The notes under the pieces: generated by a model
Seen by the model: the letters and a program-made list of their open reading frames with translations, nothing else
Database searches by the model: none
What the model was told of the DNA's origin: nothing
Translations under genes and position numbers: made by a program
Shown: positions 1-6,251 of the stretch, piece after piece
Numbering within the stretch: the first letter of the stretch is position 1
Layout: every line of letters starts with the position of its first letter
DNA from: DATCVA01 sp036567205
GTDB taxonomy: Bacteria; Pseudomonadota; Gammaproteobacteria; Burkholderiales; Burkholderiaceae_B
DNA: 6,251 nt
Assembly (NCBI GenBank): GCA_036567205.1
Contig: DATCVA010000066.1
Coordinates: 1 to 6,251, forward strand
Direction of reading: 5' to 3'

Positions 1-1042
1 CTCGGTCCGGGAACTGAGCGCGACGCTGACCAGTTTCTTCCTGGCTTTCGCGCTGGGCCAGTTGTTCGTCGGACCGCTGTCGGATCGCTTCGGGCGCCGG
101 CCGCTGGTGCTGATCGGACTGGCCATCTTCATCATCGGCTGCCTGGTCTGCGCGATGGCCGGCACACTGCCGCAGCTGATCGGCGGTCGGGTCATCCAGG
201 CGTTGGGCGTTTGCGCTACGTCTGTTCTGTCCCGGGCCATCGCCCGCGACTTGTTCGACGGCCAGGAGCTTGCGCGTGCGCTGTCGCTGACCATGGTCGC
301 CATGGCCGCGGCGCCGGGCTTTTCACCACTTTTGGGCGGCGCGTTCAACAGTTGGTTGGGTTGGCGGGCAACGTTCGGCTTTGTGGGTGTGCTGGCCGTT
401 GTGCTAGCTTTTTACTACACCGCCACGTTGGGAGAGACACATAGGGCTGACAAGCGCTCGGCCATCTCTCTCTTAGCCATACTCAGAACCTACCAGCAAC
501 TCCTGATGGACCGACGGTTTATTGCTCCCGCTCTTTCAGTGAGTCTTGTCATCGGTGCGCTGTATGCATTTTTTGCCATGGCGCCGGCAATTTTGATGAC
601 CGGATTCCACTTCTCGCCGGTTGAGTTAGGACTGTTCTTTGCATCAACCGTTTTTGTCGTGTTTGGCGCAGGTTTATTAGCGCCGCGCTTCGCCCAAAGA
701 TGGGGGCCAGTGCCAGTTGCGCGGATTGGGATCGTCATTGCGCTGGCGGGCAGCGTCGCCTTATTGATGGGCAAAGAAGATATTTTCTTTTTTTCTGCAG
801 CCTTGATTGTATTTCTGCTGGGAATGGGTCTAATCAACCCACTGGGAACGGCTATTGCGTTGCAGCCCTTCGGGCGAAATGCAGGGGCCGCTTCGGCGCT
901 GCTGGGGTTCTTGCAGATGGGTTGTGCCGCTTTTTCCATAAGCATCGCAGCGGCTCTCCATTTTCCCGCTTATACATCGCTTGGCATCATCCTGGCAGCT
1001 AACCTGACGCTGTCCTTCCTGGTTTTTCTTGTTCTGCGCTGA
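1..1042 (+). CDS. MFS drug-efflux transporter, Bcr/CflA type (5' end missing)
   Basis: An inner-membrane proton-driven exporter of the 12-helix drug:H+ antiporter group (DHA1, Bcr/CflA subfamily) is the best reading; the exported compound cannot be told. The reading frame is open from base 2 and stops with TGA at 1040-1042, giving about 346 visible residues. Bcr-type proteins are usually near 400 aa, so roughly 40-50 residues including helix 1 lie upstream, and the TTG at 62 is not the real start. The MFS loop 2-3 motif is clear as GPLSDRFGRRP (about bases 71-103). The RAIARDLF stretch after helix 4 is typical of Bcr proteins. APGFSPLLGG at about 310-339 resembles the antiporter motif C of helix 5. 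The remainder is a run of hydrophobic segments consistent with helices 6-12, and the C-terminus looks complete. GC content falls from about 65% (1-420) to about 54% (421-1020) within the gene. Family call is firm; substrate is unknown. Confidence 0.9.
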   Translation, partial: SVRELSATLTSFFLAFALGQLFVGPLSDRFGRRPLVLIGLAIFIIGCLVCAMAGTLPQLIGGRVIQALGVCATSVLSRAIARDLFDGQELARALSLTMVAMAAAPGFSPLLGGAFNSWLGWRATFGFVGVLAVVLAFYYTATLGETHRADKRSAISLLAILRTYQQLLMDRRFIAPALSVSLVIGALYAFFAMAPAILMTGFHFSPVELGLFFASTVFVVFGAGLLAPRFAQRWGPVPVARIGIVIALAGSVALLMGKEDIFFFSAALIVFLLGMGLINPLGTAIALQPFGRNAGAASALLGFLQMGCAAFSISIAAALHFPAYTSLGIILAANLTLSFLVFLVLR

Positions 1043-1500
1043 GTCCAGCTTTTCGCAGAGCTACGCGGTTGAAAGTCCTTTAGGGCTGTTGAATACCGAG
1101 ACTTGCTTGGCGTTGTGATGACGGAAGTGGTGTTGATAACGTTGCCGATTTCGCAGGTGGGGTGGCGATTGGCAAACAGGTAAGCATGGCATGGCTGCGA
1201 GCATCCGAAGACTTTGACGACTCACGCCAGCACGCATGTTCATGGGTTTAACTGCCGCCAGACTTGATCAATGCAGATCACTGCAGCTGTGCACTCCCGT
1301 TGCGGCCATACTCGTGGCCATCTTATCTGTCAGCGTATGGTGCCTGTAGCGTTCATGCTCTGCTATTCAGCGGTGCAACAGGCCGGCATTCAAAAATAAT
1401 GAGGGCGTATTTCTATTGATCAAGTCGCGCCTTCAAGGTGAGTTGCCAGGTTTGCTTGGGCGGACCTTTGCGAAGGTAAGGGCCTATCCTGGCTGTTCGC

Positions 1501-1530
1501 TACATCGGTACATGGGCGCAAAGATGTACA
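1501..1530. promoter_or_regulatory. Candidate regulator site with TACAT/ATGTA repeats
   Basis: A perfect inverted repeat GTACAT (1508-1513) and ATGTAC (1524-1529) is separated by 10 bases. A further TACATC at 1501-1506 pairs with GATGTA at 1523-1528, so the left half-site occurs twice as TACAT direct repeats (1501 and 1509). The block sits about 30 bases upstream of the proposed -35 element of the beta-oxidation operon, a usual place for an activator site. The repeat is seen directly; its role as a protein-binding site is inference, and no regulator gene is in view to assign it to. Confidence 0.3.
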
Positions 1531-1546
1531 AAAAAAACCGCACAGC

Positions 1547-1564
1547 GGAACAGGATATTGTTCC
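1547..1564. promoter_or_regulatory. Candidate operator, inverted repeat GGAACA-N6-TGTTCC
   Basis: GGAACA (1547-1552) and TGTTCC (1559-1564) form a perfect 6+6 inverted repeat with a 6-base spacer, about 75-90 bases ahead of the dehydrogenase start. Its right arm overlaps the proposed -35 hexamer (1558-1563), so a bound dimer could block RNA polymerase. Fatty-acid and acyl-CoA operons are commonly controlled by dimeric TetR-family repressors that recognise such palindromes. The arms do not obviously match the PsrA or FadR site patterns I know. The operator role is inferred from symmetry and position only. Confidence 0.35.
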
Positions 1565-1586
1565 TGCATACCTTCCTACTTAGACT
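1558..1586 (+). promoter_or_regulatory. Candidate sigma70-type promoter of the beta-oxidation operon
   Basis: TTGTTC (1558-1563) and TAGACT (1581-1586) are spaced by 17 bases and match the TTGACA/TATAAT consensus at 3 of 6 and 4 of 6 positions. Transcription would start near 1593 and leave a leader of about 45 bases before the ATG at 1640. This would be a weak promoter, as expected of a regulated catabolic operon. An ATG at 1598 would then be almost leaderless, which is one reason to prefer 1640 as the gene start. Other weak promoter matches in the gap cannot be excluded. Confidence 0.3.
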
Positions 1587-1621
1587 TTAGCCCATCAATG
1601 CACAACTGCTGCATATTTTTA

Positions 1622-1628
1622 GATGGGA
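1622..1628 (+). promoter_or_regulatory. Weak ribosome binding site deciding the dehydrogenase start
   Basis: GATGGGA lies 11 bases before the ATG at 1640. It is a poor match to AGGAGG at a slightly long distance, but the alternative in-frame ATG at 1598 has only pyrimidine-rich or mixed sequence (CCTTCCTACTT and onward) in front of it and no purine-rich site. Protein alignment from memory also favours 1640. Confidence 0.4.
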
Positions 1629-1639
1629 TTTTGTACACC

Positions 1640-3439
1640 ATGACTGCACTAGTGAGTGAGCGTGAGCTGAGTTTCTTGCTGAATGAACTGCTTCAGATGT
1701 CGGAATTAATTAAGCGACCTCGGTACGCAATGCATTCGGATGAAGTGTTCGGCGCAACATTGGATGTGGCGCGGCGCCTTGCGCTGGATATCTTCGCGTC
1801 GCATAGCGCAAAAGGTGATCAGAATGAGCCGCAGTTTCGTGACGGCATGGCCGATGTATTGCCGGAGACAGGGGAGGCATGGCAGGCATTTTCAGAGGCT
1901 GGCTTTCTTGCTGCCCATTGGGAGGAGGATGAAGGTGGATCTCAATTGCCAGAGATCGTTCTTCGTGCATCTATGTCCCTTTTCTTCGCTGCGAACGTGG
2001 GCACAACTGCTTACCCCTTTTTAACGATTGGCGCTGCGAACTTATTGCGCGTATTTGGCACGCCGGAACTCAAGTCCAGATACCTCGATGCGATGGGCAC
2101 AGGTGAAAGTGCCGGCACAATGTGCCTGACCGAGCCGGATCAAGGTTCATCGCTTGGGGATATTAAGACCTATGCCATCAAGCAGGGAGATGGCTCGTAT
2201 CGAATTTTTGGCCAGAAAATGTTCATCTCTGGTGGCGATCAGAATTTTACAAACAATATCGTTCATATGGTGCTGGCACGAATTCAAGGTGCCCCCCCTG
2301 GAGCCAGTGGAATATCCCTTTTTCTGGTGCCCAAATGGCTAGTCAATGAAGATGGGTCCTTGGGAGTACGTAACGATGTAGCGCTTGCCGGTTTACTGCA
2401 CAAAATGGGCTGGCGTAATACGACCTCTACCGTGTTGTCTTTTGGTGAGAATGATGGCGCCGTTGGATACTTGATTGGGCAGCCAGGAGCAGGGCTGGCG
2501 CAGATGTTCCAGCTGATGAATGAGGCGCGTATTGGCGTGGGTCTGATTGCCGCTTCGATCGCTTATCGGGGTTATGCGGAATCACTGAGCTATGCACGCG
2601 AGCGTAGGCAAGGGCGTTTGGCAGCTAACAAAGATCCCGCCATACCCCAGGTTTGTCTCATTGATCATGCCGATATCAGGCGGTTACTGTTGACGCAAAA
2701 GACATATTCGGAAGGAGCTTTGGCGCTTTGCCTGTATGCCAGTTCATTGTTTGAAGATCAGCAGACTCATCCAGATGAGCAAGCGCGCAAGGATGCTGCC
2801 TTATTGCTGGATGTGCTGACACCTGTCGTGAAATCGTGGCCCGCTCGGTACGGGTGTATTGCCAATGACATGGCAATACAGGTGTTGGGTGGCGCGGGAT
2901 ACACGAATGAATATCCATTGGAGCAGCTTTACCGTGATCAGCGGCTCAATCCCATTCATGAGGGTGCCGAGGGCATTCACGGGCTGGATCTGCTGGGCCG
3001 GAAAGTCCGAATGAATAACGGTAAGGGCCTGGATGTTTTTGTTTCTGTCGTGGCACGGGATATTGCCGCAGCCAGAGATATTCCGGGCTTGAGCAAGGAC
3101 GCGAATGCTTTGCAGGAATACATGAATGACTTGGCTTCGGTCACACGCCAACTGGTGGCCCTTCAGTCGGAAAGCCCCGACTTGGCGTTAGCTAATGCAA
3201 CCACTTATCTGGATGCCTTCGGCCGGATCACCGTGGCCTGGATATGGCTAAAGCTGGCCTGTGTTGCCGCGCAAGCGCTTGAATCGGGACTCGATGAGCC
3301 GGATGCTGATTATTACCGGGGGAAGTTGCAGGCACAGCGCTATTTTTTCCAATGGGATCTACCCGCTACCCGAACCAGCTTGCAGTGTTTGACTGCAGTG
3401 GAACGGACTTCTTACGACATGAAGGATGAGTGGTTTTAA
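1640..3439 (+). CDS. Acyl-CoA dehydrogenase, large (about 600 aa) FadE-like class
   Basis: This flavoenzyme of the cytoplasm oxidises acyl-CoA to trans-2-enoyl-CoA with FAD as cofactor, the first step of beta-oxidation. From the ATG at 1640 it is 599 aa, the normal size of the large bacterial class carrying an extra C-terminal domain. The N-terminal helical domain begins with SERELSFLLNELL, as expected. The first family signature is MCLTEPDQGSS (residues 161-171), followed by the flavin-side segment GQKMFISGGD (191-200). The second signature is QVLGGAGYTNEYPLEQLYRD (414-433). The general base is most likely Glu441 in HEGAEGIHG; many relatives have YEGT at this point, so His440 and Ala443 are mild departures. 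Residues from about 470 on fit the C-terminal extension. An in-frame ATG at 1598 would add 14 residues but lacks a ribosome binding site. The stop overlaps the next start by one base. Chain-length or substrate preference cannot be read; aromatic, dicarboxylic or other acyl-CoAs are possible. Confidence 0.93.
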   Translation: MTALVSERELSFLLNELLQMSELIKRPRYAMHSDEVFGATLDVARRLALDIFASHSAKGDQNEPQFRDGMADVLPETGEAWQAFSEAGFLAAHWEEDEGGSQLPEIVLRASMSLFFAANVGTTAYPFLTIGAANLLRVFGTPELKSRYLDAMGTGESAGTMCLTEPDQGSSLGDIKTYAIKQGDGSYRIFGQKMFISGGDQNFTNNIVHMVLARIQGAPPGASGISLFLVPKWLVNEDGSLGVRNDVALAGLLHKMGWRNTTSTVLSFGENDGAVGYLIGQPGAGLAQMFQLMNEARIGVGLIAASIAYRGYAESLSYARERRQGRLAANKDPAIPQVCLIDHADIRRLLLTQKTYSEGALALCLYASSLFEDQQTHPDEQARKDAALLLDVLTPVVKSWPARYGCIANDMAIQVLGGAGYTNEYPLEQLYRDQRLNPIHEGAEGIHGLDLLGRKVRMNNGKGLDVFVSVVARDIAAARDIPGLSKDANALQEYMNDLASVTRQLVALQSESPDLALANATTYLDAFGRITVAWIWLKLACVAAQALESGLDEPDADYYRGKLQAQRYFFQWDLPATRTSLQCLTAVERTSYDMKDEWF

Positions 3440-3441
3440 TG
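3437..3441 (+). promoter_or_regulatory. Stop/start overlap TAATG (translational coupling)
   Basis: The dehydrogenase stop TAA (3437-3439) shares its last A with the ATG (3439-3441) of the next gene. A purine-rich GAAGGA at 3421-3426 lies 12 bases ahead. An in-frame GTG at 3430 would add three residues but leaves only 3 bases after GAAGGA, so ATG 3439 is preferred. Such overlap usually means the ribosome re-initiates, keeping the two enzymes in step. Confidence 0.65.
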
Positions 3442-5526
3442 ACACAGCCAATTTGTATTGAACATGTGAACGAGGTTGCCGTCATCCGGCTTCATTCGTT
3501 ACCGGTAAATGCGCTTTCCCGTGCGGTTCGGGTTGCATTGTACGAGGCGCTAAGCGCAGCTGCTTCTGATCAGGGTATTAAGGCCATTGTATTGGCAGGC
3601 TCGGCTCGGTTCTTCAGCGCAGGGGCCGATATTGCTGAGTTTCAATCGAATAATCCCGACGCAGCCTTTGCAGGCCGTGATCCTGTCGAAATCAATGGCT
3701 TGCTGGAAGGTTTATCCAAGCCTGTCGTGGCCGCCATAGAGGGTGTTGCTCTGGGTGGCGGATTGGAGTTGGCAATGAGTTGCCATGCGCGAATTGCAGC
3801 CAAGTCCGCCTCCTTCGGTCTGCCTGAAGTACGGCTAGGCGTGATTCCAGGCGCCGGTGGGACTCAGCGTTTACCGCGGTTGGTGGGGCTTGATGCTGCG
3901 ATGCGGATGATGTTGTCGGGCCAAGCTATTGATGCCGAACGCGCATTGGATCTTGGCTTGGTTGACCAGATCGTGTCGTCGGATGCGGTAAGCGCCGCGA
4001 TTGAACATGCCGTTGCGCTCGCCAAGACTGGAGATATTCGTGCGACGGGCGCTTTGTCTATTAAGGATGCTTCTGTGCTGGCTACTGGCAGGGAAGATTG
4101 GAAGGTTTATGCACGCAAGGTTAGAGCGCCGAAGTCGGTAGCCGAACAGCTGTTCAAGAGTGCCGACGATGCAGTGAATCTTTCATTCGATAAGGCATTG
4201 CAGCGGGAGCGCGAGCGGTTTGTCGCTTGCAACAGTTCTGATGCGGCAGCTGGACTACAGCACGCTTTTTTCGCCACAGGCGAAGCAGGGCGTAGCCCCG
4301 CACAGTTTTCGGGATGTGAGCGCCGTACGATAGAGCGCGTTGCGGTGATTGGCGGTGGCACGATGGGGCGCGGTATTGCGATGGCATTTGCAAATTCGGC
4401 CTATGCGGTCAAGATTATTGAGGCAGATGATGAACGTGCGATCACTGCACTGAATGCCATCCGCGTTTCGTACGACGCTGCAGCAAAGGGTGGCAAGCTT
4501 GATGTGGACGAGGCGGCTCGGCGAATTGCTTGTGTTCAGGCCAGCGCAAATTTCAATGATGTAAGTGAAGCTGACCTGATCATTGAAGCAGTACCGGAGA
4601 ACCTGGCGCTCAAACTTGAGGTTTCAAAGCGCTTGGGACAGGCATGCAAGGCAGGTGCGATTATCGCCAGCAACACATCTACGCTCAATGTTGATCTTCT
4701 GGCAAAAGAAAGTGGCCGTGCTCAGGACTTCCTGGGGCTCCATTTCTTTAGCCCTGCAGACGTCATGCGATTGGTCGAAGTGATTCAGGGGGAACAGACT
4801 GCGGGCGATGTCATTGCGACTGCCATGGACTTGGTGCGTCGCTTAGGCAAGCATCCCGTTCTTTGCGGTGTGTGCTACGGCTTTATCGGCAACCGCATGT
4901 TGGAACCCTACCTGCGTGAAACAGAGGCTTTGCTGCTTGAAGGATGCAGCCCTGCTCAAATCGATGCTGCGATCGAGGCATTTGGTATGGCGATGGGACC
5001 ATGCCGCATGATGGATCTGGCCGGGGTTGATGTTGTCGCCAAGGTTGTCGAGGAACAGGACAAGCAGGGCATGCTGCCGGCGGATCCGCTTTATCGGGTT
5101 ATCTGCCGCGAGCTGGCCGAGCAGGGGTTGTACGGCCAGAAATCAGGCAAAGGCTTCTATGTATATGAGGGACGCCGCCCGGTTGAATATCCGACAGTGC
5201 TGGAGCTTATCCGTGCGCGTGCCGAACGTTCTCAAGTGCCACAGCGGGCTGATGTGACAAATGAAGAGATCGTAAGTCGTTGCTTGTTCCCGCTTATCAA
5301 CGAAGGATTCAAGATTGTCGAAGAAGGCATTGCACACCGTGAATCCGACGTCGACGTGGTGTGGCTATCCGGTTATGGCTTTCCTGCCGAACGGGGCGGA
5401 CCTCTGTTTTACGCGCGCCGACATGGCTTAAAGGAAATCTGCGAGACGCTGAATTCGTATGCTGCGCGTACAGGTAATCCCCATGGTTATTGGGATGTAA
5501 CAGATGCGATTCGCACAGCAGAGTAA
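3439..5526 (+). CDS. fadJ: Bifunctional enoyl-CoA hydratase / 3-hydroxyacyl-CoA dehydrogenase (FadB/FadJ type)
   Basis: One polypeptide of 695 aa does steps two and three of beta-oxidation: it hydrates 2-enoyl-CoA to L-3-hydroxyacyl-CoA, then oxidises that to 3-ketoacyl-CoA with NAD+. The crotonase-fold hydratase occupies about residues 1-190. Its oxyanion-hole segment is FFSAGADIAEF (58-68), and both catalytic glutamates are present: Glu110 in GGGLELAM and Glu130 in FGLPEVRLG. A linker leads to the Rossmann domain at about 298, with nucleotide loop GGGTMG (305-310) and Glu328 after the second strand, favouring NAD over NADP. The dehydrogenase dyad is His435 (LHFFSPA) and Glu447 (LVEVIQG), with SNTS at 411-414 and Asn485 in GFIGNRM. 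The C-terminal helical domains include KSGKGFY (568-574) and GYGFPAERGGP (645-655). E. coli FadB and FadJ are 729 and 714 aa; the shorter length and this C-terminal motif also fit the peroxisomal-type bifunctional enzyme. The thiolase partner is encoded immediately downstream. The symbol marks the type, not proven orthology. Confidence 0.93.
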   Translation: MTQPICIEHVNEVAVIRLHSLPVNALSRAVRVALYEALSAAASDQGIKAIVLAGSARFFSAGADIAEFQSNNPDAAFAGRDPVEINGLLEGLSKPVVAAIEGVALGGGLELAMSCHARIAAKSASFGLPEVRLGVIPGAGGTQRLPRLVGLDAAMRMMLSGQAIDAERALDLGLVDQIVSSDAVSAAIEHAVALAKTGDIRATGALSIKDASVLATGREDWKVYARKVRAPKSVAEQLFKSADDAVNLSFDKALQRERERFVACNSSDAAAGLQHAFFATGEAGRSPAQFSGCERRTIERVAVIGGGTMGRGIAMAFANSAYAVKIIEADDERAITALNAIRVSYDAAAKGGKLDVDEAARRIACVQASANFNDVSEADLIIEAVPENLALKLEVSKRLGQACKAGAIIASNTSTLNVDLLAKESGRAQDFLGLHFFSPADVMRLVEVIQGEQTAGDVIATAMDLVRRLGKHPVLCGVCYGFIGNRMLEPYLRETEALLLEGCSPAQIDAAIEAFGMAMGPCRMMDLAGVDVVAKVVEEQDKQGMLPADPLYRVICRELAEQGLYGQKSGKGFYVYEGRRPVEYPTVLELIRARAERSQVPQRADVTNEEIVSRCLFPLINEGFKIVEEGIAHRESDVDVVWLSGYGFPAERGGPLFYARRHGLKEICETLNSYAARTGNPHGYWDVTDAIRTAE

Positions 5527-5530
5527 GGAG
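5524..5530 (+). promoter_or_regulatory. Strong ribosome binding site overlapping the fadJ-type stop
   Basis: TAAGGAG is a near-ideal Shine-Dalgarno sequence 8 bases before the thiolase ATG at 5539. Its TAA is the stop codon of the preceding gene (5524-5526), so ribosomes ending there sit right on the next initiation site. It is the best ribosome binding site of the three operon genes and fixes the thiolase start. Confidence 0.8.
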
Positions 5531-5538
5531 TATTCAGA

Positions 5539-6251
5539 ATGAATGATGCAGTCATTGTTTCGACGGCGCGTACCCCAATAGGGAAAGCCTACAAGGGGGG
5601 ATTCAACGCGACCAAGTCACCCACCATGATGGCGCACGCTTTGCGCCATGCGGTTGAGCGAGCCCAACTTCAGGAAGGTGAAATCGACGACGTGGTCGTT
5701 GGAACCGTTTTGTCCAGTGGTACGGCAGGAATGAACCTTGCTCGTAATGCCGCGCTGGCGGCCGGCCTGGGTCACACTGCGGCAGGCCAGACGATTGATC
5801 GTCAATGTGCCTCCGGCCTGATGGCTATTGCAATTGGTGCAAAGCAAATCATGGTGGACGGCATGCAAATCGTTGTCGCTGGCGGCCAGGAGAATATCTC
5901 TGCGGAGCAGCAGTCCTACTTCGACGCCATCACACGGAATCAGGATCCGAATGTCATTGCACAGTCCCCGCATGCTTATATGCCCATGCTTCATACCGCA
6001 GAGTATGTGGCGCGCCGTTATGGCATAACCCGTGAGATGCAGGATATCTATGCGCTTGAGTCTCAGCAGCGCACGGCCGCAGCACAGCAGGCGGGCCGGT
6101 TCGACGCGGAAATTGTTCCATTGGAAGTGACCAAGCGCATCGCGGACAGGGACGGCGGACCAGACCGCTATGTGTCGGAACTGCTGACGAAAGATGAAGG
6201 GAATCGGCCGGAGACAACGATAGAGAGCTTGCAGCGCCTTGCTCCTGTCGT
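5539..6251 (+). CDS. Acetyl-CoA acetyltransferase / 3-ketoacyl-CoA thiolase (3' end missing)
   Basis: A thiolase cleaves 3-ketoacyl-CoA with CoA to give acetyl-CoA and an acyl-CoA two carbons shorter, the last step of the spiral. The frame opens at ATG 5539 behind a strong ribosome binding site and stays open to the window edge, giving 237 full codons of the usual 390-400. The start VIVSTARTPIGKAYKG (residues 5-20) is the standard thiolase opening. The nucleophile is Cys90 in DRQCASGLMAI, the acyl-enzyme site. AGGQENIS (114-121) matches the family AGG.E.(M/I)S motif, and HTAEYVARRYGITREMQD (152-169) matches the following conserved stretch. The second cysteine and the GHP histidine motif should lie beyond the window and cannot be checked. 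The 12-base gap to the bifunctional gene marks it as the third operon gene and probable partner of that enzyme. A degradative thiolase is favoured over a biosynthetic acetoacetyl-CoA thiolase by context, not by sequence. Confidence 0.93.
   Translation, partial: MNDAVIVSTARTPIGKAYKGGFNATKSPTMMAHALRHAVERAQLQEGEIDDVVVGTVLSSGTAGMNLARNAALAAGLGHTAAGQTIDRQCASGLMAIAIGAKQIMVDGMQIVVAGGQENISAEQQSYFDAITRNQDPNVIAQSPHAYMPMLHTAEYVARRYGITREMQDIYALESQQRTAAAQQAGRFDAEIVPLEVTKRIADRDGGPDRYVSELLTKDEGNRPETTIESLQRLAPV

Larger units (their letters stand above)
1043..1639. other. Intergenic region, about 600 bp, no convincing gene
   Basis: No coding region is supported between the transporter stop and the acyl-CoA dehydrogenase start. 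The only open frame of note, 60 codons on the minus strand (1061-1243), has a His/Arg/Pro-rich composition with no recognisable domain. I translated parts of the region in other frames and recognised no transposase or regulator remnant. No convincing rho-independent terminator (GC-rich stem plus T-run) was found behind the transporter gene. Short structures seen: TGCAG-atca-CTGCA (1272-1285), a direct repeat of GGCCAT (1304-1309 and 1316-1321), and a nested pair GCCAGG (1445-1450)/CCTGGC (1488-1493) enclosing ACCTT-tgcg-AAGGT (1464-1477). These arms are short and could be chance. The last 140 bases carry the likely control region of the downstream operon, listed separately. Confidence 0.6.

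Noticed and set aside
62..64. TTG as the start of the transporter
   Set aside because: The frame is open and homologous upstream (SFFLAFALGQ precedes the loop motif), so the gene simply runs off the left edge.
490..945. 151-codon minus-strand open frame under the transporter
   Set aside because: Lies entirely antisense to a well-supported MFS gene; its protein is low-complexity Ala/Lys/Pro-rich, as mirror translations of membrane proteins often are.
1061..1243. 60-codon minus-strand open frame in the intergenic gap
   Set aside because: No recognisable domain, skewed His/Arg/Pro composition and no evident ribosome binding site; it looks like a chance open frame.
1464..1477. ACCTT-tgcg-AAGGT hairpin as a terminator
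   Set aside because: Five-base stem without a following T-run, and more than 400 bases beyond the transporter stop.
1598..1639. Upstream ATG that would extend the acyl-CoA dehydrogenase by 14 residues
   Set aside because: No ribosome binding site, almost on top of the proposed transcription start, and the extra Cys-rich residues do not resemble the family N-terminus, which fits the ATG at 1640.
5617..5994. 125-codon minus-strand open frame near the right end
   Set aside because: Antisense to the thiolase, whose + strand frame carries the catalytic cysteine and family motifs; no domain recognised in the minus frame.

Overview
The window reads as ordinary bacterial chromosome, most likely from a betaproteobacterium. 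Burkholderiales/Alcaligenaceae is my best guess; it rests on the general look of the proteins and on a GC content in the mid-50s to mid-60s, not on any search. All supported genes lie on the + strand. No rRNA, tRNA, CRISPR array, complete insertion sequence or phage gene is visible.

Layout: (1) positions 1-1042 hold the 3' part of a Bcr/CflA-type drug-efflux transporter of the major facilitator superfamily (MFS); its first transmembrane segment lies outside the window. (2) Positions 1043-1639 hold no convincing gene. The right end of this gap looks regulatory, with two inverted repeats and a plausible sigma70-type promoter just ahead of the next gene. (3) Positions 1640-6251 carry three tightly packed genes that read as one operon: a large (599 aa) acyl-CoA dehydrogenase, a 695 aa fused enoyl-CoA hydratase/3-hydroxyacyl-CoA dehydrogenase (FadB/FadJ type), and a thiolase cut off by the window end.

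Together the three operon genes encode a full turn of the beta-oxidation spiral: acyl-CoA to 2-enoyl-CoA (dehydrogenase), to 3-hydroxyacyl-CoA and then 3-ketoacyl-CoA (fusion protein), to acetyl-CoA plus a shortened acyl-CoA (thiolase). The catalytic residues expected of each family are present where the protein is visible. The first two genes overlap by one base (TAATG). The third follows after 12 bases, with a strong ribosome binding site overlapping the preceding stop codon. The acyl substrate cannot be read from the sequence; no CoA ligase, transporter for the acid or regulator gene is in the window.

The most unusual observation is a base-composition break inside the transporter gene: about 65% GC in positions 1-420 and about 54% in 421-1020. 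The break falls near the boundary between the two halves of the transporter. It may mark a recombination junction or the edge of a transferred block that includes the beta-oxidation operon. I found no sign of a previously undescribed system.
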